64,000 bases of DNA from Gari tellinella. Lineage: Eukaryota > Mollusca > Bivalvia > Cardiida > Psammobiidae. The stretch is taken from assembly GCA_922989275.2 (NCBI GenBank), contig OV277869.1:42640189-42704188 (forward strand), given 5' to 3'. A program made the translations under genes and the position numbers. Of the stretch, positions 34,801 to 49,800 are shown piece after piece. The notes beneath the pieces are model-generated. The model saw nothing but the letters and a program-made list of their open reading frames with translations. It had not been told where the DNA came from and searched no databases. Numbering within the stretch: position 1 is the first letter of the stretch; each line of letters opens with the position of its first letter.

Positions 34801-37800
34801 CCTGAAGGCCCTGATATCGCTCACCTGTTGTACTGAAGCTTGATAGCTTTATCTTACTGTTTCATCAGTTTTAATTTAAATCCATTCAAATTTGTAGTAT
34901 AGCATGTAAACAATTTTGGAATATAACCTCATAATTCTAGTATGGTAGAGTACATCAAGGGCAGATAACTAGAGCCTAAACAATACTGAAATGAAGCCTT
35001 TTCCAGCATTTCAAAGTATATCAAGGGCAGATAACTATTGCTACAATGATTAGATTTCAACAATAATTGCACTCCTTTGAGAACTTATAGGTATATACTT
35101 TGTGTGCAAGTAAATTAAAAAACCATACAAAACTGTAGTTGCAAAAGTGTAAACGCTGTTCGATATGGCATTTTCAGCAATTCAAGGGCAGACAACTCTT
35201 GACCTATAGGTCCGATTTCAACCAAAATCACACTTATTTGAACTCTTATGGTCATATACAATCTCAGAGCAAGTTTGAAAAAGACCGGATAAAAATTGTG
35301 GCCTCTACAGTGTAAACACCCTTAAATATGACATTTTCAGCAATTCAAAGGTAGATAACTCTCAACCTATTGGTCAGATTTCAATCATAATCAAACTCAA
35401 TCGAACTCTTATAGTCATATACAATCTGAGCAAGTTTGAGATAGATTAGATAAAAATTGTGACCCCTGGAGAGTAAACACCCTTAAATATGACAATTTCA
35501 GCATTTCAAAGGTAGATAACTCTCAACCTATTAGTCTGATTTCAACCAAAATCAAACTCATCTTAACTCTTATGGTTATATACAATCTGAGCATGTTTGA
35601 GATAGATTGGATAAAAATTGTGGCCTCTAGAGTGTAAACACTGTTAAATATGGCATTTTCAGCAATTCAAAGGTAGATAACTCTCAACCTATTCATCATA
35701 TTTCAACCAAAATCAAACTCATCCGAACTCTTATGGTCATATACAATCTGAGCAAGTTTGAGATAGATTTGATAAAAATTGTGGCCTCTAGAGTGTAAAC
35801 ACCCTTAAATATGGCATTTTCAGCAATTCAAAGGTAGATAACTCTCAACCTTTTCATCAGATTTCAACCATAATCAAACTCATCCGAACTCTTATGGTCA
35901 TATACAATCTGAGCAAGTTTGAGATAGATTTGATAAAAATTGTGGCCTCTAGAGTGTAAACACCCTTAAATATGGCATTTTCAGCAATTCAAAGGTAGAT
36001 TACTCTTGACCTATTGGTCCGATTTCAACCATAATCGAACTCATCCGAACTCTTATGATAATATACAATCTGAGCAAGTTTGAGAAAGATTGGATAAAAA
36101 TTGTGGCCTCTAGAGTGTAAACACTAAAATTGTTGACGACGAACGACGCACGACGGACGCCGGACATTCAAGTATTGCAAAAGCTCACCCTGAGCTAGCT
36201 CAGGTGAGCTAAAAAGGTTAACTAATGTAGATGGTATGGTGACAATAAAAGCAACCTTTTTTCTTCAAAAAGTTCAGTTAAAATAGAATAGTAAGATGGA
36301 ATGGATCTATATGGGTAAGTTTACCAATATCATAAATACAGCATACTGTTAAGTCATTCTGATTACTTATTTTTCTAAAGTGTACCGACCAGATTGCGTC
36401 AGTACTTATAACAAGATGTGTTTGTGAAACACTATGTCCCCTGATGTGACCATGATCTGCAAATGACCTTAACCGTTGACTGACATGTATTCAGCTCAGA
36501 AGCTTCTCAAGTTGAATACACATGCCAAATATGAAGTCTCTATCACATGTAGTTTCACATCTATGGCCAATGTTAAATTAACCTTATTTGACCTCTAAAT
36601 GACCTTGACTGTTGTCTGACATCGCCTACTTTGTACTGAGATCAAGAGCTTCTTGAGTGGTGTACACAAACAAATATAAAGTTAATATCACATGCAGTTC
36701 CAAAGTTGTGGCCAAGAATAAAGTCACACTATTTTACCTCTAAATGACCCTGACCTGTGTCCGACAAGACCCAAGGTGTACTTAGTTTATGTGCTTCTTG
36801 AGTACACTTGTAAGCGATCAGATGTAGTTCCAAAATTATGGCAAAGGTTAAAGTTATGGACAGACAGAAAAACAAACAACCCAAAATCAATATGCCCAAC
36901 TAAGTCATGCAGGCCATAAAAGTGACTATACATTATGTATTTAAGTGTGTTAGGACAAGTTGTTCATTGATCAATTCCATCATAATTTCCATATAACCCA
37001 TTACCCCATAAATACACCTTTTACGCCTTTAATCTATTCCTCCACTTAAGAAAACAATTCCAATTATATACTGTCATGATTATGTAATATGCTTAAAGCA
37101 GGCTGAAAGTAAAGCAGAATGTGCATAAAGGCACATTCTGCTTTACTTTCAACCTGCTTTAAGTAGTCACCTATTTTTAATACAAGAAATAGGCTATCAG
37201 GTAATGGGTTAAAGTGTTTTGACAGACAGTTTCTCCAAGCATTAAGACTTAAAGCAGACTGCTCAGGAAGGAGCTTTATGTTTTATTTTGATCTGCTTGG
37301 AGTTAATAAAAGTATGTCTTCCGCTGGTTTATTAAAAGGAGGCATACTTCGTGGCTTATGTGAAGGAAGTAAAGGCCTCATAATGCACTTCAATATAGGA
37401 ATCTGTTAATACCAAACAGAAGAAATGCTGTTTATCATATACCTACTGTAATTACCCTATGTATTGGGGCGGACAGGCCTGAGCAATCAATGTAGACCCT
37501 GATCAGACTGCTCCTTCAGGAGGTCCTTCAGGAGCAGTCTGATCAGGGTATACACTGTTTGCCATTCAGTTTACACCTTTCAGACAAATTTCTTTGTGAT
37601 AAAAGCAATTAGAATAATTACAACAATTAAACAGAGTGGCCAAATTTTGAAGATTTTTACTGTATAAATACAATGTTAATCCTTTACCTGATAGCCTATT
37701 TCTAGTATTGAAGATAAGTGACTACTTAAAGCAGGTTGAAGTAAAGCAGAATGTGCCTTAAGGCGCATTCTGCTTTACTTTCAGCCTGCTTTAAGCTATT

Positions 37801-40800
37801 ATCTGCTAGAATATAGAAAATATTTATTATGACTTTTATTTGTGACAGTATAAATTGGAACCATTTTTTTTCAGCGGAAGAATAAATCATATTCTCTAAA
37901 AGGCGTATTTATGGGGGAAAGGGTTAAGGACCTTTTCAAGCTTACCTGCATAAACACCTTGCCTATGATAACATCATCATCATCTTTGAATATTGTACTA
38001 AATATAACTGTCACCCTGTCTTTCTGTGCATCTACATACCTGAAAACAATAGTTTATACAGATAAGAAGGAGTAAACTCAACAAATCCAACATTTTATCA
38101 CTTATATCAGCACCTAATCCTATGGTGTTACTAATCATTCGAAATGTCTCAAAGAGATGATTCTAATGAGTAGTGACACCATAGGGTTTAATGCAGAAAT
38201 AAAGATTTTAGTTTTTGAAATATTCCCCTTATCTGGAGCCCTAATATAAAATACATACTTCACTTCTGTTTTCCACCATGTCAACTTTTCTGAGTACCAC
38301 ACAACAGGGCTCTAGATAAGGGGAGACAATGGGATGACGCACCTGATAAAGCTTGTGCGGGACTTTAAACCTTAGCAGCAACAACAACAACAACGACAAA
38401 AGGGGGGGGGGGGGGGAGTTTCCTGAACAAATACAACATTTTCTCACTCATTTCAGCACCAAAGCCTACATTGTAGTAGTGACTACAAAGGGTTTAAAGC
38501 AAAAATAAAGATTTTTAGTTTTTGAAATACTCCCCTTATCTGGAGCGCTGCACACAATGTTATATGAAGTCGAACCTTTCTCTGCTGTTCATAATACAGT
38601 TGCTAACATCAAGATTCATTTAACCAATTACCCCATAGTATGTTTTTAGTTTTGAATACAGATGACAACATAAAGCAGGTTGAAAGCATTCTGTCCTATA
38701 AATAATTTAAATTTTACTTTAAGCCTACTTTAAGCCACTATATGCTCAGTTATCGGACACTTTTATTACTGTATATAAATTGAACTATTTTCTTCAGTAG
38801 AGGAATTAATTAGATGTATAAAATGGTGAATCTATGGAGTAATGGGTTAACCCTTTGAACCCTAGTCCCGCATATAGGCGTCCTTTTCAAACAGTGTACA
38901 TGTTAATAGTTCACTTGTCCTATACAAACAGTGAAGACCCAGATCAGAGGGCTCCGAAAGGAGCCCTCTGATCAGGGTCTTCACTGTTTGTCATAATGTC
39001 AAACATTGACAAAAACAACCCTTAAAAGTCAGAAATGGACTAGACTAAAATGGAAACTGGAATTGGCCATTCAAAGTGTTAGGGAGGAAAGAGTTAAGTA
39101 AAGTTTCCAGTAAAGTGTTAACATCCTACATGGTTTCGTCGTCCCTGTAATGTATCACAGCTCTCTTGTGGCCCGACGTCCCAGCCTGCTGGAAGGCAAA
39201 GTATTTCTCAAACACCGAGGCAAAACAATTCCTCTTTAATAGGCCGGCTTTCTTTACCAACTCCTCATGGTTAGCAGGAATGTTTTCAAGGTCAAACATT
39301 AACGAGACATTGTAACCTGTTGAAAATAAAATAAGGCTCTGTAAATAAACTACAGTGTTACCGACCTATAATGTCCCTCAAAACAACAACTCCCTGCTTA
39401 GAACAACACTTTCCACTGTTCTCAAGACAATTTTGTTTAACCCTTTACCTTATAGAAGCGACTTTTAGCACATTCATTTTATTCATCCGCTGAAGAAAAT
39501 AGTTCCAAATTATACCGTAATGAATATGTGTCATATTTAACCCTTTCCTTATTCTAGCAGTTAATAGCTTAAAGCAGGCTGAAAGTAAAGCAGAATGCGC
39601 CTTAGGGCGCATTCTGCTTTACTTTCAACCTGCTTTAAGTAGTCACATATCTTCAATACTAGAAACAATGCTATCAGGTAAAGGGTTAATGCTTTCACTG
39701 CTGCAATATTGTCTGCTTAAAATTGCCATCTGCTGTTTTTCTAATATTTCGACAGAAAAAAACATAATGACAAGTGACAAACAGCTTAAATCAAGATCAG
39801 ACCCCGCTTTACACTGTTTGCAAATGTGAGCCAATTTCCCTCCCTATAACAACTCCCTTCAAACAACACACTAATCAATGTCTCCCATTGGGTGTGGTTG
39901 GAGAGGGGGGCACTGTACATTATGTTCAAAGGAGAAAGCGTGGCTGTATACAGTCTGTGTATATATTTTGTATGGAGTTTTATCAAGAGAGCATACTTTG
40001 TATACAGTCCGACCGTATTTCTAACCTCAGGGATGGCCAATTGACTGTTCGATACAGACTCAGTGTAAAAACAGTGTTTGGGCTGAAGTTTACTAGTCCC
40101 TGGCTGCATTGACCAGGTGACCACTTAATCAAGGGTCAATATAGAAAGCATTCAATTGGGGCTGATTAAATTGGCCGATAAATCCAGGTGACCGTTTATC
40201 CCTTTCCCACATAGAAGCGCCTTTTAGCGCATTAAGTTTATTCCTTCACTGAAGAAAATAGTTCTAATTTATACAGTCATAAATATGTACCATACGAAAT
40301 ATTTTCTATATTCTAGCAGATAATAGCTTAAAGCAGGCTGAAAGTAAAGCAGAATGCGCTTAAGGCGCATTCTGCTTTACTTTCAACCTGCTTTAAGTGG
40401 ACACCTATATTCAATACTAGAGACATGCTATGTGGGAAAGGGTTATACTAGGTGAGAGCTAGGGCAGGTTTTACTGTATAACTTGACGAGTTTTATGTTC
40501 AACACACAATATCTAGCAGTATGTAACTTACCATCTTCTGTGTCTGTCATTAAGCTCCCATATTCTCTCTTGACCAGCTGAAATAAACACAAATACATTG
40601 TAGAGGAAAACCGAATCAATCAGCTGTAGTATGACATCAACTGTTGTTGATTAACCCTTTGAACCCTAGTCCCGCATTAAGGCGTCCTTTTCAAAAAGTT
40701 CACATGTGGATAGTACACTTGTCCTATGCAAACAGTGAAGACCCAGATCAGAGGGCTTCGAAAGGAGCCCTCTGATCAGGGTCTTCACTTTTTGTCAAAA

Positions 40801-43800
40801 TGCCAAACATTGACAAAAACAACCCTTAAAAGTCAGAAATTGACTAGACTAAAATGGAAACTGGAATTGTCCATTTAAAGTTTCAGGAAAGAGTTAACTG
40901 TTGTATCTGCAGTAAAACGCTGCTGTTATAACCACTTAAACACAAGACTAGTTAGTTTCAAGACAGGTGCCTACATAACTCACTGACCCTGCAGATAGAG
41001 CTGATCAAATATGCTTTCCTCTCGAATCATTGTAACCAACAGGAAATTCACATGTTTTTTAAAGGACAGTTAAGATTTTCTTTTCATACTATGGAGGCAG
41101 ACATCTTTGTACTGTGACTGTCCACCATATACATACAGTGGAGAATCTGTTATTCTTTCCCGATAAACGCGTTTACGCTAAAACTATTTTTTCTTTTACA
41201 AACAGTTTAGAGCCAGATCAGACGCCGGGTAACCCGGCGTCTGATCAGGCTCCAAACTGTTTGCCACCAAGATAAACATGAAATATCAGAATTGTCCAAA
41301 AGTTGTTCTTTTCTACGTTTTAGTGCTTTGCGTTTGCGTGCGTACGTTTGCGTTTAAACGGGAAAGAATAACAGTTTCTCCACTGTACCACCTCCATATG
41401 CGAAACTTTCTCTGTTGATGAAAACCTGTGAATTTCTTTTGGTTACAATGATTTGATAGGAGAGCAGATTTGGTTGAAACCAAAAGTGTACATCTATGGA
41501 ACTGTATGACTGTTATGCTTGGTATTGTCCCCTAAACAAGCATACAATAGTAGCCAATGCTATTTTAGCACAGGACAAACTGTGTTCTTACGCCAGAAAA
41601 ACTGCCATTCCAGTGGGTAGATGCAGTTACTGTTGAAATTGCATGATTACAGATGGTTTTATGTTATGTATTTAACCTTTTATCCCATAGACAGTTTCTA
41701 GGTTTGGAAATAGGTGACTACGTAAAGCAGGTTGAAAGTAAAGCAGAATGTGTCTTAAGGCGCATTCTGCTTTACTTTCAGCCTACTTAAAGTTATCTAC
41801 TGCTAGAATAAAGAAAATATTCCTTCTGATACATATTCATGACTGTATAATTTAATATTGTTTGTTTTCATTACATTTGGTTAGCTGTGATTGGCTGTAA
41901 TTTTTGTTTCATAACTCCATGAAAAAAATAAAATTCAGGCCACGCCTTGTCAGGACTACTTTCCCTTAGTCCAACTGCTCTTCACAAGCGCTGCATGAAG
42001 CAGGATGCCAAATGACGTCATTGACGTCTGCGTTACTACATAACAACGTCGCGGAGGGACTACAACCTACGTTTTAAAAGCGTTAAAAAAAACCCATTCG
42101 CATCAGATTCTCTATTTAACTAATTTCTTAAATTCAGAAGTGATATTAAATTATAAGGAATAATTCGGAATATTTATGGTATTCATGGAGGTATGAAGAA
42201 AAAAACCTGGTCACACTTTTGTATGAAACCGCTTTGCGGTTTCATTCAGTGTGACCAGGTTTTTTTTTCATACCTCCATGAATACAATAAATATTCGAAT
42301 TATTCCTTAAATAAATGGGAACTATTTTCTTCAGCGGAGGATTAAATGGAAAACGCTAAAAGGCGCTTCTATAAGGTAAAGGGTTAAGGAAGGGAATTAT
42401 TATGTTAGCTAGGCAGAAATGCAACAAAAGTGTTGTTTCACCAATTATTATTCATGACATGACAAGTTTTGTTGAGGTATGGCGAGAGTAAACTGAAAAT
42501 TAGGTCTACCCGTTATATACCGGTACCTCTTGTCACAAATATTTGAAAATCTATCGTGTTGGGGGTTTTCTGATCTTGGCTACTAGTAGTATTGAGGGTT
42601 ACTTATCTTTTGTCATAAATTGCAAAATGACAGTGAAAATAATAACTAGCGAGCTCATGTGTCTACACTGTTTGCATCCAAATAAGCTTTCACCTTTTGT
42701 CATGGCAACCAAAGTGGAAAACTTTAAAAATCTTTTTGTCAAAAGGCTGAAAGTAAATCAGATAGGAGACTGCAGGTTTAAAGTAAAGCAGAATGTGCCT
42801 TTAGGCACTTTCTGCTTTACTTTAAACCTTCTTTAAGCGGTAACCTTTCTTCAAATCTAGAAACAGGCTATGGGGTAATAGGTTAATCTTATGTCACCAT
42901 CATATAACTTCCAGTAATAAAGTAAAATGAGTAGTCTCTTCATGACGGACCAATATCAGGGGCCCGTTTCATAAAACTTTGTATGGCAGAAAACAGTCGT
43001 AAGTCAAAACTTTAAAAAGCATTTCATTTCTGATTTCTGTATCTAATCCTGTCTTGTGACATCTCTTTGGAATCGTCTTTTCAAGGATTAGATGGAAAAA
43101 TAAATAATGAGTGAGACTTTTATAGTTTGACATCATTTGTTACATACAAAGTTTTATGAAACAGGCCCCTGGAGAAGTATCTTCTATCGTAATAAAACCC
43201 ATTTGACTGTGAACAAACTCCTACCTCATCAGCTCCATGTTCTTGTAAATCCTGATAAAACTTGAGAGAGATGCTGACCTGAAAAAATATAGTAACAAAT
43301 TCCCAGTACACACATTGAATGATGAATACATCGTAACATTAATTTTATCCTTTAATCCTTATCAAATTGTCATCTGTTTGTGTGTTTGCTTTAACTTATG
43401 TCTGTTTTCCCAAACTGTGGGTGTATTGGACGTCAAAAAGAGGGAAGTGGATACAGAGGAACCCAGATCAGGGTTACAGAAAAGGTGGAGTAATCATGTA
43501 ATGTGATCAAATCCAACATTTTCTAGCTAATGCTACACCAAATCCTATGGGGTTACTACTCATTAGAGTCCTCTCTTTGAGACGATTATAATGAGTAGTG
43601 ACACCATAGGGTTTAATGCAGAAATAAAGATTTTAGTTTTTGAAATACTTCACTTATCTGGACCCCCGCTAGATGATGCCCTACTCTTTACTGAGAGCGC
43701 CCTCTGGTTCTTTTACATGTCCAGTTTATGGCACTGATACATGGTACCTTGGTTTCAAGTTGAAAGTAAAGCAGAATGCACCTTAAGGTACATTCTGCTT

Positions 43801-46800
43801 TAGCTTCAGCATGTTTAAAGCTACTATCTGTGAGGATAAAAGAAAAATACTTTTATGGTGCACATTCATTACTGGTACTATAAATTGGAAACTATTTTCT
43901 ACAGTGGAAGAATGAATGAAATTGTCACATTTTTGGTGTATCTATGGAGTAAAGTGTTCAAGTTTTAATTCTGCAGCAGTTCTTAGAATTGATGTACAGT
44001 CAAACTTTGATATCTCTAAGTCGGTTTTGTCGAACATACCCGTATTTCTTTGAATGAGTTCATTATGCTGGTAAATCCATATTTAAAGTATCATTTTCTT
44101 CAAAACACAGCACTAAAATTTCACTTACATTGACGGTTTTGTCTCTCACTGGACTGGGAGGGGGCCATAGTCATAGACAAGGAAACTTTCCGAAAGTGAT
44201 TACAAGACCCGGGTAATAAAGGAGTCAATACATATACGAGTCAACAAGGACGTCATGAACCCAGACGAGGGGGCCTACCAGCTCTCGAGGGTTTACAACC
44301 AGGTTTTCGCCACATCCACGGAAAGTGGCGAAAATCGTCGAGCATGATGAAAGCGTGCAGTTTGGCACTTCTGATGATGTCTCCCGTGAGAGACGAAACC
44401 GTCAATGTAAGTGAAATTTTAGTGCTGTGTTTTGAAGAAAATTATACTTTAAATACCCGTATTTCAAAGTTAAAACGTGACTTAACCTAGCATGAAATAA
44501 TGCAGTTCATATGTCAAACTATTTGATAGTTCGAGTTAAATCAGTTCGAGATATCGAAGTTCGACTGTACCTGCATCTCCATTCAAAAATATAAGAATAG
44601 CAAAAAGTTTGGATTTGGAATTTCCCGACCAGACACAGAAGTACTCTATATGAGTTATCACAAAGTTACCGTAGTAGGCCAACCATTATAAAACTTACAT
44701 ACCATTATTTTGCTTTTGTCATTATTGGGATTTGACATATGGAATAGAACTCCATCAAAGTCAGCCATTGTGACATCCACAGTGTCCGGTTTGTTTCTAG
44801 AAAAGAGAAAATAATTATAAATATCAGATGGCAAATACTACATTTATTGAAGTTCAGACGCTCAATGTTGAATTATTTAACAAATTACCTAATAAATATG
44901 CCTTTGTATCATGTATGCCTTTAACTTATTCCTCAACTAAAGAAAACAGTTAAACTTGATACAGTTATGAATATGTATTGAAAGAAAGATATTGTATATT
45001 CTAGCAGATGGTAGCATAAAGCAGGCTGAGAGTAAAGCAGATTGTGCCTTAACTCTTTCCTCCCTGAAACTTTAAATGGACAATTCCAGTTTCCATTTTA
45101 GTCTAGTTCATTTCTGACTTTTAAGGGTTGTTTTTGTCCATTTTTAGCATTATGACAAACAGTGAAGACCCTGATCAGAGGGCTCCTTTTGGAGCCCTCT
45201 GATCTGGGTCTTCACTGTTTGCATAGGCCAAGTGTACTATTCACATGTACACAGTTTGAAAAGGACGCCTATATGCGGGACTAGGGTTCAAAGAGTTAAG
45301 GCATATTCTGCTTTACTTTCATCCTGCCTTAGGTGGTCACTTATTTTCACTTTTTTTAAACAGGCTATGGTGTAATGGGTTAAACTACTGATTTTAATAT
45401 TGCACAAATACAAAATTTATCTAAAGTGAGTATATTATCATAATAACATTATAGAACAAAACTTTATTTCATCTCAGCTTTCAACTGATATTTACGTGTT
45501 TCTTAGAAAAGCCGCAAAATATTATTATCTATCTATCTATTGATTCTGCCTCACACCCTCACAGGTATTTCGGGCAGTGCACGTCTGTGCCTGTCAGTAG
45601 AGTTAAGAACAGGATAAAAGATAAGGGTTAGCGGATGAAACAAAATTAAGAATTGTTAAAAACTCAGCAGGAAAAAGTATGTATGTTCCGGTCAAATACA
45701 GTAAACTACTGTCCTGATTTTTAATTTATTTATTTTTTACATTTTTCACCCTTTATACTTGATTCACGGACATTATAAGTGAATGGAACACTCATGTGAG
45801 AGTGTAAGTTCCACAGAATGGAATTACAGTTTATACACCATGACAGTTTCGCCTGTTTTTCTTTAAAGTTTAAGCTACAGGAACCCGCAACTATTTGGAA
45901 ATACAATTTATATAGCGCAATGGTCCCTTTTTGGCGATTCAATGTTCGTACTCACATTTTTTTTCTGTGACGTCATGCAAAACCTTGCAGAAGATGTCAC
46001 TCTGTGCATTAATTGTTTAACTCTGTATCTGTCAATGGGTATATTTGATGAGCTTGTGAGTGGGTGTGTCAAGTATGTCAAACCCTGGTACGGTAAAGTT
46101 CATTTAATGTCTCAAATGGTAAACAATCAACATAAGCTCTGTAGAGCTCTTTTTGCAAAAAAAAAAGGTTTCTGGGCATTACAGTCACCTTCCTAGCACT
46201 ACCCTTATAATTCAGCATGGCAACGAAGGGAGCTACTAATTTTTTATATGATCCTGCCAGGGACCGAACCAACGACCTCTCACCTCGAAAGTAGTCCTTC
46301 TAAAAAGACCATGTGTTTCGAATTTTTATCATTTCACTTTTATCATGTTTATTTCTTACATTTTTCAGTTTCAGCTCAACCAGGGTCTTTCACTAAAAAT
46401 ATGTCATTTTCCAATAGCAAGTTACAGGTCAAAATTGAGCGGGACTTCAAACACGTTTCTCTCTTAATTTGAACTTTGTCTGCACACAGTTTGTGGTGTA
46501 GTCTACAATGTATGCCTCTTTATTTTAATATATTTTTTACCAAAAATATAATGACAACTACCTTAGCGTCTTATTCCATCATTTAAATCCGAACACTACA
46601 TGTTTTTTCTGTAACTCAGCCATTGTGAAACAAAGGTCATGAACGAGTTTTAAATAATGTTACTTATTCATGAGCACAAAACCTTAAAACCTGCACCAAT
46701 AATTCTTAACATTTGTAAATTTTATATAAATGGCGCCAGCACATAATCTTCAATTATGAAGGAGTGTTGTATATATGATGATGATGAAACAAGAATACCA

Positions 46801-49800
46801 ATTTCCTTTTCCAGTTAGAACGAAAATTGGCTAGCTGGCTCCCAGTTCATTTTAATTTTTGGTTTCGTTTGTATTTTTACACTTATTACATGTACTTTAA
46901 CCGGAAGTTGAAGATTCAACTCTTATTCTCTTGGATTTCTCTCGCTAAACTGAGGAAAGTTGTGAAATAAAGCAGAAAAAGGGGATTCCGGGTCGTTTTG
47001 CGTCCAAGCCGTTTCCTCCCTGGTTGTTTTGCCCCTGGTCGTTTCGCTCCCAAATTAGACCCGAGTCGTTTCGACCCCTAAGGGCTAGTCGTTTCGCCCC
47101 CAATTTTATAAACTAACTTTATATATGTATGTTATCCCATAAACTTAAGTTTTAAGTTTCATGTAATAAAAATGGAAGGAGAGGCAAGTACAGTAGTACA
47201 CTCACAACCGAGGCAATATGGTGTTAACCGTTTTTTATTCACATTCAACGTAATAAAAATGAATAGAAAATCATTTTGTATTTGTAAAACAATAAAAGTG
47301 TGAAAAATATAATGTATTGTGTTATTTGTTCTTAAAATTTCTAATATATTTGTAAATTTATGTTATATTTGAAATTTATAATCATATTTATTAAACTTTA
47401 AAAGATTAGCTACAAACGAATTAATAAGAATTACATTGTTGTTGTTTGATTGTATTAACTGTTTAAACATAACATGATTGCCATAGTTATGATAGTAACA
47501 CATAATTATTTTTACACTTGAATGTGTTAATATGACGACAATTTGTTATCTTATACACACGTAAGTGTCAAATAATTTGCGAACGTGGGAGGGCATAAAG
47601 AATGTCCAAGGTACCATCAAACAGGTGTTAATTTGCTTTGTTTATTGCACCTTGTTTGTTGCGTTTTTCACGAACTTTGATGTTTAATGAGGGATTATAA
47701 TTAATTTAAGAAAACCAAACCCGTCATTTAACATTGAAACAACAGATTTGAATAGAAATCGATTTTGATTGGTTTTAAAATTTAAGGTAATTACAGGTTG
47801 TGATTAAATATTATTGAACGATGATTCGATGAAAATTAAGAGTAAATCGAGTTTGATTGGTTTTTTAGATAATTATATTGTATATGCAATTTTATTGGAA
47901 GACGGAAAAAAAGATACTAATAAAAGGTGGTTTTCGAGATGTTCTCGTTATATCGATCTAATTGTTGATAGGCTATCATTTACGTGCGTGAGTGAAAAAA
48001 GTTCTAAGACAGGATTTGTGAATAGTGATTTAGATTACTGTTGTGTCTTTAAAATAATTTTGGATTGAGGAATAATTAAGTAAGATAGTGGCATATGCTG
48101 TGGTTCACTTTGTTTTTTGTGTTCACAATGAGTGATATTTGCATAGCATGCGAGAAAGTGGTACGTACACTACAAGAAGCAATAACATGTGACGGTTGTG
48201 GTCGATGGCACCACAGGACGTGCAATTCAGGTTAGTTATTTTATTATTTATCATTTTAAAAAACCATGTTACCACACTCACTGCTATGATAATGTATTAA
48301 CCATTACACCAATTTATCCCGAATATATTGGTTAATTGCAAAAAGCTTGGATACTGATCAGTTGCAGAATATAACTCGGTGTATGATCAGGATCAAAACT
48401 GTTTGACATTTTTTGAATTTAGTCTAGTTATATATAAAAATAACATTGAAATACAGACGATCCACTTTTTGACAGGTTGATATGGCATGCCTGAGAATGG
48501 ATTATAGAAATTGTAAATTTTTATATCGTTGCTCATTTATAAAGTAAGGGTGTAATTTCAACCATGGAACATGTAGGTCCCGCGGGTGTGGGGTGGAGAG
48601 GGTAGATGACTGCTACCCCAGGGCTGTGTTCATTCTGTATATGTTATGGGTCTAATTCTTAGTTCTGGGGTTGTACCATCGACCAATGCCTGTCTGGTGG
48701 ATCTTTGATGGTAGGGATATGACTCTGATCTCTTTTGAAACCAACTGTCGGGGTCTGTGGTATAATTCTTGGACAGCTTTCACCATTTTTAATCAAATCA
48801 TTGATCTTATATCATAAGAGTTTTTAGTTATGGTCGCATGCTATTTTTCCTAGTTATGTTACATTAGGCGGCTTGCATTGGGCGCTCTGCTATTATATCT
48901 ATTGGTAGGCAATCTTTAGCCGGTCGGTTCATTGCTGATTGATGGGGGTAATGTGGTTGCCGTTTTGGGGGCTGTCTTTTGTATGTTTATTCATGTTTAT
49001 TTTAGATCTAATTATAGTTATTTGTGTTTTGTCGATGGCCTGCATTGGGCGCTCTACCATTATTTATATCGGTCGGCAATCTTTAGCCGGTCGGTTCAAT
49101 GCTGATTGATGGGGATAATGTGATCGCCGTTTTGGGGACTGTCTCTTATATGTTTATTCATGTTTTATTTCAGATCTAATTGTAGTTATTTTGTCTTTTC
49201 TCGATTTGTAGGTACATTTGTGTTATTTCATGTAAAGCGCTTTTGAACGCACAACCCCTGTGTGAAAAGAGCGCTATATAAATCTGGTATTCATAATAAT
49301 AATAAGCATGTGCATTGATGAATTTTCAATGTCATATAATTGATAGTTTGGTCATCTGAAATATAGATCTATTTCATATATTTCGATTTCACTGTAGTCA
49401 TGTTGCCTAAGATTTAAGAATGAGAATTAAACTATCTTTAAAAATGTTGAATATGCAATATTGCCGTGCACGTCAAACACGTGCATTATTACCATGGTTG
49501 TAACTATTATATTATTAACCTGCAGATTTAATTTTATTTTTATGTATTAACTTTCACTGATTATCTCGAATACAAGTTGTTATTTATAAAAAGTTGAACC
49601 CTAACCAGATGCCGAGTTACTTGGTGTTTGATCAGGATAAAAACTATTTGATATTCCATCATGTATTTAAAATTATCAATTAACCGTAAGTTTAAAATTT
49701 TAGAGTGCAGATCAAGGACAGACGATAAATATCTAAATATTTTAGAGTTGACTGTAGTTATTTTCTCTAAGATTTAAGAATAAGAATTAAAGGGTATTTA

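Noticed and set aside
34793..36214. Regular 162-bp repeats suggesting a CRISPR-like array
   Set aside because: Units are contiguous diverged repeats without unique spacers, in an animal genome.
39774..40124. Two overlapping 112-codon frames on opposite strands
   Set aside because: They cover the end of the family N repeat and unique intron sequence with no coding resemblance.
47814..48068. 84-codon frame before the zinc-finger exon
   Set aside because: AT-rich, no recognised domain, separated by stops from the finger exon; kept only as a remark.
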